A DNA stretch of 64,000 bases from Actinomycetes bacterium (GTDB taxonomy: Bacteria; Actinomycetota; Acidimicrobiia; Acidimicrobiales; Acidimicrobilacustridaceae), in contig JAKOVH010000032.1 of assembly GCA_029782145.1 (NCBI GenBank), forward strand, positions 1 through 64,000, written 5' to 3'. The position numbers and the translations under genes were made by a program. The notes under the pieces were generated by a model, which worked only from the letters and a program-made list of their open reading frames with translations, was not told the origin of the DNA and made no database searches. This document shows positions 33,172-41,185 of the stretch, one piece after another. How positions within the stretch are numbered: position 1 is the stretch's first letter; every line of letters starts with the position of its first letter.

Positions 33172-34860
33172 GTGGCGATGACGTTCGACGAAGCCGTGGC
33201 CGCGCTCACCGGGCCGGGGGGGCCGTTCGAGATCCGCGAGGTGGAGGTGCGGGGCCGGCCGACGCGGGTGTTCGCCAACACCCCGCCGTCGCTGCGGGCG
33301 CTGTTCGACATGTTGCGGGCGCGGCCGGCGGACCCGTTCCTCGTCTACGAGGACGAGGTGTGGACCTTCCCGGAGGTGGTCGCCCACATCGACGCCGTCG
33401 CCAACCTGCTCGTCGAGCGCTACGGCGTGGCGCCCGGCGACCGGGTGGCGATCGACATGCGCAACTACCCCGAGTGGATCGTCGCCTTCGCGGCCATCGT
33501 CTCGATCGGCGCGGTGGCCGTCTCGCTCAACGCGTGGTGGACCGGCCCCGAGATCGAGTACGGGCTCATCGACTCCGGGTCGAAGGTGCTCGTCGCCGAC
33601 CGGGAGCGCATCGACCGGGTCGGGTCCAGCCTCGAAGGCCAGGGGATCCGGGCCGTGGTCGTGCGCAGCGAGGGCCCGCTGCCTCCCGGCTGCGACCACC
33701 TGGGCGACGTGCTGGTGCCCGGCGCACCGATGCCGGCGGTCGAGATCGACCCCGACGACGACGCCACGATCCTCTACACCTCGGGCACGACCGGGCACCC
33801 CAAGGGGGCGGTGTCGACCCACCGGGCGGTGCTGTCGGGCCTCATGGGCTTCGCCTGCCGGGGCGTGGTCGAGGCGCTCCGCCAGGAGCCGCCACCGCCC
33901 GACGCCACGCCGGCGCCGCCCACCACCTTCGTCCTCGCCGTCCCCCTGTTCCACGTCACCGGCTGCGTCCCGGTGCTGCTCGGCGCGGTGCTCGGCGGCT
34001 ACAAGCTCGTGATGATGCACAAGTGGGACGCCGGCCGGGCCCTCGAGCTCATCGAGCGCGAGAAGGTCACCAACTTCATCGGCGTCCCCACCATGTCCCA
34101 GGACCTGCTGTCGCACCCCGACTTCGCCAGCCGCGACACGTCCAGCCTGAAGAACGTCGGCGGGGGCGGCGCGCCCATGGCCCCCGACCTGGTGCGGCGC
34201 ATCGAGGGCTCCTTCTCCGGCCACGCCCGACCGCAGCTCGGCTACGGCCTCACCGAGACCAACGGCTACGGCCCCGGCAACGTGGGCGACGACTACGTCC
34301 GCAAGCCGTCGAGCACCGGGCGGGTGGTGCCCATCATGGAGGTGAAGGTCGCCGGCGAGGGCGGCGAGGCCCTCGGGCCCGGCCAGGTCGGCGAGATCCT
34401 GCTCACCGGGCCGATGCTCATCCGCGGCTACTGGAACCGGCCCGACGCCACCGCCGAAGCGCTCGGCGACGGCTGGCTGCACACCGGCGACCTGGGCTAC
34501 CTCGACGAGGAGGGGTTCCTGTTCATCGTCGACCGGGCCAAGGACATGGTGCTGCGCGGCGGGGAGAACGTGTACTGCGCCGAGGTCGAGGCCGCCATCT
34601 ACGAGCACCCGGCCGTCCACGAGGCGGCGGTGTTCGGCCTGCCCCACGAGCGGCTGGGCGAGGAGGTCGTCGCCGCGGTCCAGCTGCGGCCGGGCGCCGA
34701 GCTCGACCTCGACCACATGGCGGCGTTCCTCAAGGAGCGCATCGCCGGGTTCATGGTGCCGACCCGGTGGTTCCTGCGTGACGAGCCGCTCCCCCGGGGC
34801 GCCACCGGCAAGATCCTCAAGCGCCAGATCCGCGACGAGCTGCTCGCCGGCGAGGGCTGA
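33172..34860 (+). CDS. Acyl-CoA ligase (AMP-dependent synthetase, FadD-like)
   Basis: 562 residues. Adenylation motifs: ILYTSGTTGHPKGAVSTHR, the FHVTGC region, YGLTETNGYGPG, GWLHTGDLGYLDEEGFLFIVDRAKDM (in parts) and the C-terminal PRGATGKILKRQIR with the catalytic Lys. It makes acyl-AMP and then acyl-CoA. GTG at 33172 is chosen because AGGAGGG lies 6 bases before it; an ATG two codons later is possible. Third gene of the thioesterase operon, so the cluster both makes and breaks CoA esters. Confidence 0.9.
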   Translation: MAMTFDEAVAALTGPGGPFEIREVEVRGRPTRVFANTPPSLRALFDMLRARPADPFLVYEDEVWTFPEVVAHIDAVANLLVERYGVAPGDRVAIDMRNYPEWIVAFAAIVSIGAVAVSLNAWWTGPEIEYGLIDSGSKVLVADRERIDRVGSSLEGQGIRAVVVRSEGPLPPGCDHLGDVLVPGAPMPAVEIDPDDDATILYTSGTTGHPKGAVSTHRAVLSGLMGFACRGVVEALRQEPPPPDATPAPPTTFVLAVPLFHVTGCVPVLLGAVLGGYKLVMMHKWDAGRALELIEREKVTNFIGVPTMSQDLLSHPDFASRDTSSLKNVGGGGAPMAPDLVRRIEGSFSGHARPQLGYGLTETNGYGPGNVGDDYVRKPSSTGRVVPIMEVKVAGEGGEALGPGQVGEILLTGPMLIRGYWNRPDATAEALGDGWLHTGDLGYLDEEGFLFIVDRAKDMVLRGGENVYCAEVEAAIYEHPAVHEAAVFGLPHERLGEEVVAAVQLRPGAELDLDHMAAFLKERIAGFMVPTRWFLRDEPLPRGATGKILKRQIRDELLAGEG

Positions 34861-34916
34861 CGACCCGGCCCTGCCGCGTCGCCGGCGCCGCGCCGGGCCG
34901 GGCCCGGGCGGGTGAT

Positions 34917-34938
34917 CGCACACCTGTTCGGATAGGCT
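34917..34938 (+). promoter_or_regulatory. SOS-box-like site and -10 box upstream of alkB-type gene
   Basis: CGCAC-ACCT-GTTCG at 34917-34930 is one base from the actinobacterial LexA consensus CGAAC-N4-GTTCG. TAGGCT follows at 34933-34938, 7 bases before ATG 34946. This suggests damage-controlled expression. Confidence 0.45.
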
Positions 34939-34945
34939 GGAGGCG

Positions 34946-35644
34946 ATGGTCCAGTGGCAGGGATCGCTCTTCGCGGCCGGCGCGCCAGCGGTGCGCGCCG
35001 ACGCGCCCACCGAGCGCATCGAGCTCGACGCCACCTCCTGGATCGACGTTAGCCGCGGCTTGCTCGAGGGCGCCGACGACGTGTGCGCCCATCTCCTCGC
35101 CACCGTGGCGTGGCGACAGCACCGGCGCCGGATGTACGAGCGCGTGCTCGACGACCCCCGGCTCTCGCGCTGGTACCGGGCCGACGAGCCGGCCCCGCAC
35201 CCGGCCCTCGACGACGTGCGGGCGGTGCTGGCCCGCCGCTACGGCCGGCCCTTCGGGGGCCCTGGCCTCAACTACTACCGCGACGGGCGCGACAGCGTGG
35301 CCTTCCACCGTGACCGCGAGCTACGCCAGCTGGAGGACACGATGGTGGCGGTGCTCACCCTCGGCGCCCGCCGGCCGTTCCTGGTGCGCCCGCACGGAGG
35401 GGGGCGGTCCGTCGACGTGGCGCCGGCATCGGGCGATCTGCTCGTGATGGGCGGCCGCTGCCAGCTCGACTGGGAGCACGGGGTGCCCAAGCAGTCCGCG
35501 GCCGGCGCCCGCGTGTCGGTGTCGTGGCGGTGGAGCAACCGCGACGGCGCCCACACCCTGGCGCCGCTCGGGGAGAGCAGCGAGCCGGAGGGGCACCGTG
35601 AGCCGGGCGGGGACCGAGAGGCGGACGCACCACCGGGGGACTGA
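34946..35644 (+). CDS. alkB: AlkB-like 2-oxoglutarate/Fe(II)-dependent dioxygenase
   Basis: 232 residues. Iron ligands are His121 and Asp123 (VAFHRDRE) and His178 (DWEHGVPK). The 2-oxoglutarate arginines lie in ARVSVSWRWS, and GLNYYRDGRDS is the family entry motif. It oxidises methyl groups on 1-methyladenine or 3-methylcytosine in DNA or RNA. The C-terminal 35 residues are Glu/Arg/Gly-rich and outside the domain. A possible LexA site and a -10 box lie directly upstream. Stands alone between the ligase operon and a lipoprotein gene. Confidence 0.88.
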   Translation: MVQWQGSLFAAGAPAVRADAPTERIELDATSWIDVSRGLLEGADDVCAHLLATVAWRQHRRRMYERVLDDPRLSRWYRADEPAPHPALDDVRAVLARRYGRPFGGPGLNYYRDGRDSVAFHRDRELRQLEDTMVAVLTLGARRPFLVRPHGGGRSVDVAPASGDLLVMGGRCQLDWEHGVPKQSAAGARVSVSWRWSNRDGAHTLAPLGESSEPEGHREPGGDREADAPPGD

Positions 35645-35701
35645 TCGCGGCGCCGAACGGGCAGGAACGCTCGCAAGCCGTCAGCGCCAGGAGACCTCGC
35701 C

Positions 35702-36145
35702 ATGCCCCTCACCTCACCATCGCCTGCCGGCCCGGGCCTCCGGCGCCGGGCCGTGCTCGTGCCGGTTGCCGGATTGGCCGCGGCCCTGGGCCTGTTGGTG
35801 CCGGCCTGCGGGTCCGACAACGGCGGCTCGGGCACCAGTGGCGGCTCGGGCAGCACCGGCACCACCGCCTGCGCCACGGCCGACACGTCGATGGGCAGCG
35901 ACGCCGCCATGGGAGGGTCGAACACCACGCTGGTCGGCAGCCGCGACACCACCGTCACCGTGGAAGGGGGTCAGCCCTCCGCCGGCGGCTCGACGGGGAG
36001 CGGTGGCGAGAGCGGCTCGAACAGCGCGGCGGGCGGGGCTCCGAGCGCCAGCTCCACCACCACGACCGGCGGGACCAGCGGTGCCGGCGGCAACACCACC
36101 GGCAACGCCGACACGGGTAGCGGCGGGTCGAGCCGCACCTGTTGA
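35702..36145 (+). CDS. Ser/Thr/Gly-rich putative lipoprotein
   Basis: 147 residues, unrecognised. The N-terminus has twin basic residues (LRRRAVLVPVAG) and a hydrophobic run ending in lipobox LVPAC, with Cys near residue 36 followed by GSDNGGSG. The rest is almost wholly Gly, Ser, Thr, Ala and Asn in short irregular repeats (GGSGSTGTT, STTTTGGTSGAGG) and ends SSRTC. Likely a membrane-anchored, surface-exposed disordered protein. AGGAGA lies 9 bases before ATG. Confidence 0.65.
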   Translation: MPLTSPSPAGPGLRRRAVLVPVAGLAAALGLLVPACGSDNGGSGTSGGSGSTGTTACATADTSMGSDAAMGGSNTTLVGSRDTTVTVEGGQPSAGGSTGSGGESGSNSAAGGAPSASSTTTTGGTSGAGGNTTGNADTGSGGSSRTC

Positions 36146-36166
36146 GCTGCGGATGGGCGGCGCGGC

Positions 36167-37030
36167 CTACGGCGCGGGAGCCTCGTCGACGAGCCTCGCG
36201 TAGTAGCCGCGGGCCGGTTCGGCCCACGCCGCCCGGCAGCGGTGGAACAGCTCGGCGGCGCGGGCGCCGGGCCAGTCGGCCGGCAGCAGCTCCGCCGGCA
36301 GGGCCGGATCGACGCTGAGCAGGTGGCGCCACTCGTGGGCCAGCCGGGTGCTCAGGGCGAACGCCTCCCGCTCGTCGGACGGGTCGGCGCCGGCGAAGGC
36401 CGACACGAAGGCCCGGTGGGCGACGGCGGCGGAGTCGAGGTCCCACGCCATGGCCACCACCTCGGCCGGCGTCTCGGCACCCTCGACCGTGGTGCTGTCG
36501 AACACCAGCGCCGCGCCGGGCAGGGCCACGCTCTCGAGCAGCGCCTCCAGCCCGGGGCGGGCACCACGATCGGCGGAGATCCACACGCTCGACGAAAGGG
36601 TGCCGAACCCCTCGAAGTCGAGGCCGGTGGCCAGGCGGTCGCGGGTGGGCCGGTCAAGGGCCGTGCCGGTCAGCACGAGGAGCAGGAAGTGCCCGTCCCA
36701 GCCGCGGTCGAGGCGGAAGGAGCGCTGGAGCCGGTCCGACGCCGTCTCGAGCAGCCGGCGGCCGTGGGCGGAGATCCGCCAGCGGGTGTAGCGGCCCACC
36801 GACTCGCCCTCCAGCCAGCCGTCGGACGAGGTTCGGTTGATCGCCTGGCGGGCCGCTCGCTCCTCCACCCCGAGCGCCTCGAGCGCCCCGACGAGGGTGG
36901 CGTTCCACACGGGCTCGTCGCCCGGCATCACCCACTGCCCGATCACCGAGATCAGCAGGGCACGGGCGCTGGGCCCGCCGTCGGCCCGACGGCGGGTGGC
37001 GGTGACGACGACGCCCGGGCTGCGGCTCAC
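36167..37030 (-). CDS. PaaX family transcriptional regulator
   Basis: 287 residues. An N-terminal winged helix (SARALLISVIGQWVMPG; ALEALGVEERAARQAINRTS), a middle domain with RWRISAHGRRLLE and WDGHFLLLVLT, and a C-terminal FVSAFAGADPSDEREAF domain match PaaX. Known PaaX binds phenylacetyl-CoA and represses aromatic acid catabolism. Here it lies 23 bases downstream of a Rieske oxygenase gene on the same strand, so it probably senses a CoA thioester made by that pathway. GTG start by family alignment. Confidence 0.88.
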   Translation of the reverse strand: MSRSPGVVVTATRRRADGGPSARALLISVIGQWVMPGDEPVWNATLVGALEALGVEERAARQAINRTSSDGWLEGESVGRYTRWRISAHGRRLLETASDRLQRSFRLDRGWDGHFLLLVLTGTALDRPTRDRLATGLDFEGFGTLSSSVWISADRGARPGLEALLESVALPGAALVFDSTTVEGAETPAEVVAMAWDLDSAAVAHRAFVSAFAGADPSDEREAFALSTRLAHEWRHLLSVDPALPAELLPADWPGARAAELFHRCRAAWAEPARGYYARLVDEAPAP

Positions 37031-37053
37031 GCGGGGATGGTAGGCGGCGGCTG

Positions 37054-38418
37054 CTACGGCAGGTCGCCCTCGATCTCGCTCGGGGAGATCCCGAGGTAGC
37101 GCTCGAGGTTGAGGTGCGTGTTGAGGATGCGGCACTCCTCGGGCGCGATGGTGAGCCGGGTGAACCCGGGCTGGTGCAGGCCGATCTGGGCGTGGCGCAG
37201 CAGCGAGAAGTCCTGGTCGAGCACAAGGCCGAACGACGCCTCGTCGAGGGGCAGCTCGACCTTCAGCGGCTTGGCGCGCGGCGACGTGTCGCCGGGGTTC
37301 ACCCGGTCGAACTGGAAGGCGTCGAGGTAGCACTCGTCGGGGTTCGCCCCCGGCCGGGCCCGCAGCACCGACAGCAGGTCGGGGTGCACCAGCACCGTGA
37401 TGTTGGGGAAGACGTTGTACTGGTCGAGGGTCATCAGCTCCTCGTCGCTGAAGCGATCGAGGTCGAGGCCCTGCTCGGCCTTCGCTCGGCGCAGCTGGGC
37501 AGCCAGCACCTCGAACACGGTGGCGCCCTCGGGGATCTCGGGCACCGGGCCCGGGTCGGTGCCGTCGAGGCCGACCCGCGTGGAGTACACCTGGGCGAAG
37601 GCCTCCCAGATCTGCTGGTCGGACGGCGTCGGCCGGATGCGGGGCGAGGGGACGCCGTAGAGCTGGCGGCTGCGGCCGACGTGCTCCCACAGCACCTGGT
37701 GGTCGCCGAGGTCGTCGTAGATGGTGAGCAGCTCCGGGTGCAGGCCCTGCACGTGGTAGGTCTCGCTGAAGCCGTCGGCCGTGGTCTTCCAGTTGGCGGG
37801 CACCTTCACGGTGACCTCGAAGCGGCAGCGGAAGTCCTCGATGCCGAGGTGGGCCGCGTCGGCGATGGCCCCACCGAGGTACTCCTCGAGCGGCATGGCG
37901 TCGGCGTCGAAGTTCACGAACACGAGCGGGCCCCACGTGCCCACGGCGACCGGCGGCAGGGCGTACGCGTCGTTGTCGATGACGCCGAAGTCACGACGGC
38001 TGGGGATCTCCTTCAGCGCCCCGTCGAGGTTCCAGCACCAGCGGTGGTACTCGCAGCGCAGCTCGGTGAGCCCCTCGCGAGAGCCCGAGCACAGCACGTT
38101 GCCCCGGTGGAGGCAGACGTTCTGGAACGCCCGGAGCGCTCCGTCGGCGCCCCGCACGACCACGGCCGACAGGTTGCCCACCCGGAACTCGACGGCGTCG
38201 CCCGGCTCGGACACGGCGTCGAGGGTGGTGGCCAGCTGCCACACGCGGGGCCACATGAGCGCGTCCTCGCGTGCCGCCCACTCCGGGGACGTGTAGCGCT
38301 CGGCCGGGATGGTGATGGGCCGACGCTCGCCGGAGCCGGACGCCTCGGCCCGGGACCGGATGGTGCCGACGTCGCGCAGGGGCGCGGCGCCGGCGGGCGT
38401 TTCGGCGAGATCGGTCAT
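37054..38418 (-). CDS. Rieske-type aromatic ring-hydroxylating oxygenase, alpha subunit
   Basis: 454 residues. Rieske [2Fe-2S] ligands: C102-x-H104 in VCLHRGN and C122-x2-H125 in RCEYHRWCW. The mononuclear iron site begins with DGFSETYHVQGLHPE (about 216-230; two His). It should hydroxylate or demethylate an aromatic or similar ring with O2 and a reductase not seen in this window. The ATG follows an AAGGGGGA site. Operon with the PaaX regulator downstream; palindrome A copy 2 lies just upstream of its promoter. Confidence 0.88.
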   Translation of the reverse strand: MTDLAETPAGAAPLRDVGTIRSRAEASGSGERRPITIPAERYTSPEWAAREDALMWPRVWQLATTLDAVSEPGDAVEFRVGNLSAVVVRGADGALRAFQNVCLHRGNVLCSGSREGLTELRCEYHRWCWNLDGALKEIPSRRDFGVIDNDAYALPPVAVGTWGPLVFVNFDADAMPLEEYLGGAIADAAHLGIEDFRCRFEVTVKVPANWKTTADGFSETYHVQGLHPELLTIYDDLGDHQVLWEHVGRSRQLYGVPSPRIRPTPSDQQIWEAFAQVYSTRVGLDGTDPGPVPEIPEGATVFEVLAAQLRRAKAEQGLDLDRFSDEELMTLDQYNVFPNITVLVHPDLLSVLRARPGANPDECYLDAFQFDRVNPGDTSPRAKPLKVELPLDEASFGLVLDQDFSLLRHAQIGLHQPGFTRLTIAPEECRILNTHLNLERYLGISPSEIEGDLP

Positions 38419-38505
38419 GGCTGCGGTCCCCCTTCGACGAAGGGCGATGTTGCCACAGGCCCCTGGGCCCCGACACCCCAGCCGTGTCCCGAGACGACCC
38501 GCCCT

Positions 38506-38563
38506 CCCCGTTCTGGTGGAGATCTACGTGCGCATGTGGTCGTAGACCTCCACCAGAACGGGG
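38506..38563. repeat. Palindromic intergenic element, family A, copy 2
   Basis: 23-base arms (38506-38528, 38541-38563) with one mismatch and a 12-base loop. Outer arms CCCCGTTCTGGTGGAG / CTCCACCAGAACGGGG are shared with 10471-10521. It lies after the crotonase operon and before the Rieske gene. Confidence 0.8.
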
Positions 38564-38585
38564 TGGGGGCGGGGTCAGCGTGGCG

Positions 38586-39668
38586 TCAGGGGGGGTCGGG
38601 GAAGGCGGTGTCGTCGATGCGGTCGACGAGGCCCCACTCGAGGGCGGTGGCGGCGTCGACGGGCCGGCCGCTGAGGGCGAGGTGGGCGGTGCGGTGGCGG
38701 CCGATGCGGCGGGGGATGCTCGCCGTGCCTCCGGCCCCCGGCACGAGCCCCATCGAGACCTCCGGCAGCAGGAAGGTGACGTCGGAGCGGGCGACGACCT
38801 CGCCGGCGAAGGCGGGCAGCTCCACGCCCGCACCGACACAGGCACCGTGCACGTGGGCGGCGACGCGAGCGGCCAGCCGGCTCAGGTGGAGGCCGGCGTT
38901 GCGGGTGGTGCGCACCAGGTGGGCGGTGACCGGGTCGGTGGCCGTGCCGAACTCGTCGAGGTCGCCACCACTGCAGAACGCCGGCCCCGCGCCCCGCAGC
39001 TCGACCCGGGCGATGCCGTCGTCGGCGGCGGCGATCAGCAGCCCCTCGACCAGCTCGTCGCGCATGCGGGTGCCGTAGGCGTTGCGCACCTCGGGCCGGT
39101 CGAGGGTGAGCGTGAGGGTGGCGTCCCGACGCTCGACCCCGACCACCGGGCGGTCGGGCCGCGGCTTGCGGGGCCGCTCGGCCCGGTCGGCCAGCCAGCG
39201 CCGGTGGTCCTCGCCGGCCTGCAGGAGGCTGTACACCCACGACTCGGCCACCACCGCGTCGGCCGCCCCGAGCGGCTCGCCGACCCGCAGGAGCTGCACC
39301 AGCGCCACGGACGCCGCCGTCGACCGCTCGACGACGCCGGCCAGATGGGCCAGCTCGGCCTCGACGCCGCCGGGGCAGGCGACCCACGGTCGGTCGGCAT
39401 GGTGACCGTCGCAGAGCAGGAGGTCGAGCCCCGTGCCGGTGCCGGGCAGGGGCCGACCCTCGGCCACGCCGACCAGCACGACGGGCACTTGGGCCAGGAA
39501 GTCCGTGAGCCGGCTCACGGCCAGTGCCTCGTGGGGATCGCCTGACAGGCACACCGCCAGCAAGGGGCGCTCGGCCACCGCCCCGACCGCGGTGTCGTCG
39601 AGGCCGCCGGCCACGAGCTCGAGGGCCTCGGCCGGGGCGAGGACCGGGGTCGTCGGCGTGGGCGTCAT
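38586..39668 (-). CDS. Enoyl-CoA hydratase/isomerase family protein with long N-terminal extension
   Basis: 360 residues. The C-terminal 190 residues form a crotonase domain: VERRDATLTLTLDRPEVRNA, FCSGGDLDEFG (oxyanion hole) and SMGLVPGAGGTASIPRRIG with an acidic/Gly catalytic region. The N-terminal 160 residues look like a decayed second crotonase-like unit (ELAHLAGVVERSTAASVALVQ, ESWVYSLLQAG) and carry no active site. It probably acts on an enoyl-CoA. ATG overlaps the stop of the amidohydrolase by 4 bases, making it the last gene of a four-gene minus-strand operon (43046 down to 38586). Confidence 0.8.
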   Translation of the reverse strand: MTPTPTTPVLAPAEALELVAGGLDDTAVGAVAERPLLAVCLSGDPHEALAVSRLTDFLAQVPVVLVGVAEGRPLPGTGTGLDLLLCDGHHADRPWVACPGGVEAELAHLAGVVERSTAASVALVQLLRVGEPLGAADAVVAESWVYSLLQAGEDHRRWLADRAERPRKPRPDRPVVGVERRDATLTLTLDRPEVRNAYGTRMRDELVEGLLIAAADDGIARVELRGAGPAFCSGGDLDEFGTATDPVTAHLVRTTRNAGLHLSRLAARVAAHVHGACVGAGVELPAFAGEVVARSDVTFLLPEVSMGLVPGAGGTASIPRRIGRHRTAHLALSGRPVDAATALEWGLVDRIDDTAFPDPP

Positions 39669-41185
39669 GGCCGCACCAGCGTGCCGCCGATCCAGGTGGC
39701 CCGCACGTGGCCGGCGTCTGGCGTGTCGAGCACCTCGGCGAGGGGCGCGTCGAGCAGGCACAGGTCGGCGGGCGCTCCGGGGACGACCCGGCGGGGCGGG
39801 CCTCCGGGGTCGAGCGGGTCGGCGAGGTACCAGCCGAGCGCCACCCCCGGCGCCACCGCCTCCGACGGGCCGACGACCGCCCCGGTCCGGGTGGCGCGGG
39901 TGGAGGCGGCCCGGACACCGGCCCAGGGGTCGGGGCTGGTGACGGGGGCGTCGCTGCCCACCCCGACCCGCACCCCAGCGGCGAGCAGCGAGGCGTGACG
40001 GTGCAGCAGGGGGAGGTCGGGGGCCTCGACCTCGGCGAGGTGGTGGTCGCCGCGCTCGGCGACGAGCGACGGCTGGACGACGACGGTGACGCCGGCCGCC
40101 GCGAGGAACGGGTCGAGCTCGCGCGGCAGCACCGAGCCGTGCTCGATGCGGTCGCCGGGCCGGGCTCCGGCGAGCTCGAGCGCCGTCACCGCGGTGACGT
40201 TCTCGGCCCGGGTGACGGCGTGGACGGCCACCGCCCGGCCGCGGGCGTGGGCGGCCCGCACGCGGCCGGCCAGCCGCTCTGGGTCGAGGCCCAGCGACTC
40301 GTCGGCCAGCAGCTTGAGCGGGCCCAGCCGGGCCCAGCCCTCGACCGAGTGCGGATCGTCGGCGCCGAGCACGACCACCCGCTGCGGGAGCGCACCCGAC
40401 CGGGCCGCGGCGCGCAGGAGGCCCAGCCGCTGCGCGCCGATGTCGTGGGTCGCGTCGGTGACTCCCGTGATCCCATAGCCGGCCAACCTCCTGGCGACCG
40501 CGGCCAGGTCCGGTTCGGCGCGGGGCACCCGGTCCCCCAACCACCGGTCGAGCCGGTGGAGCCAGCCGGTCGGCTCGCCCGAGGCGTCGCGTTCGACGCC
40601 GTCGGTTGCCGTTCCGTGTCCCAACAGGCCCACCGCCCCCAGCCCCGCGCTCGACAGGGCCCACGCCAGGCCGCTGCGGTGCTGCACCCGCACGGCCACG
40701 CCCGGGGCCACCGCGTCGAGGCGCCACCGGTCGAGCGGCCCGTGCCGGTGCTCGTCGTACCCGCCGGCCCTGACCCACCCCCTCGACGAACCTGTGCCCG
40801 TTTCGCACCCCAGAGGGTGCGAAACGGGCACAGGTTCGGGGGGGCGGGGGGCGCGGGAGTCTGCGGTGGCGTGCTGGGTGGCGTGCTGGGCGGCGTCGAC
40901 GGCGGCGGCGTGCAGGGCGGCGTCGACGGAGGCGGGGTCGGGCAGCGGGTCGAGGTCGAGGCCGGCCGAGCGCGCCGCCATCGCCAGCAGGTGCACGTGG
41001 TGGTCGTGCAGGCCCGGGAACAGCGCCCCACCGCGGCCGTCGACCTCCTCGAGGTGATCCACGTGGTCGACGTCGGGCCCGTCGGCGACTCCGGGGCCAA
41101 CGGCCCGCACCACGCCGTCGACGGCCACCACGTCGACCGTCCGGCCCTCGACCTCGACGCGGCGCAGCACCAGCGCGGCGCTCAC
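39665..41185 (-). CDS. Amidohydrolase family protein (YtcJ-like), with an in-frame palindrome insert
   Basis: 506 residues. Starts VSAALVLRRVEVEG; metal motif GLHDHHVHLLAMA near residues 58-70; VAVHAVTRAENV and GDRIEHGSVL (His); PSLVAERGDHH; and VGVGSDAPVTSPDPW (Asp), as in the YtcJ/amidohydrolase-3 group of metal-dependent deaminases and hydrolases. Residues about 117-133 (EPVPVSHPLGCETGTGS) are encoded by a perfect 52-bp palindrome and are unlike the family. The GTG at 41185 overlaps the CoA-transferase stop (GTGA); a GTG one codon earlier is possible. Substrate unknown. Confidence 0.82.
   Translation of the reverse strand: MSAALVLRRVEVEGRTVDVVAVDGVVRAVGPGVADGPDVDHVDHLEEVDGRGGALFPGLHDHHVHLLAMAARSAGLDLDPLPDPASVDAALHAAAVDAAQHATQHATADSRAPRPPEPVPVSHPLGCETGTGSSRGWVRAGGYDEHRHGPLDRWRLDAVAPGVAVRVQHRSGLAWALSSAGLGAVGLLGHGTATDGVERDASGEPTGWLHRLDRWLGDRVPRAEPDLAAVARRLAGYGITGVTDATHDIGAQRLGLLRAAARSGALPQRVVVLGADDPHSVEGWARLGPLKLLADESLGLDPERLAGRVRAAHARGRAVAVHAVTRAENVTAVTALELAGARPGDRIEHGSVLPRELDPFLAAAGVTVVVQPSLVAERGDHHLAEVEAPDLPLLHRHASLLAAGVRVGVGSDAPVTSPDPWAGVRAASTRATRTGAVVGPSEAVAPGVALGWYLADPLDPGGPPRRVVPGAPADLCLLDAPLAEVLDTPDAGHVRATWIGGTLVRP
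40787..40838. repeat. Perfect 52-bp palindrome (24-bp arms, 4-bp loop) inside a coding region
   Basis: Left arm 40787-40810, loop CAGA, right arm 40815-40838, no mismatch. It inserts about 17 codons in frame into the amidohydrolase. Arms begin CGAACCTGTGCCCG. Confidence 0.9.
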
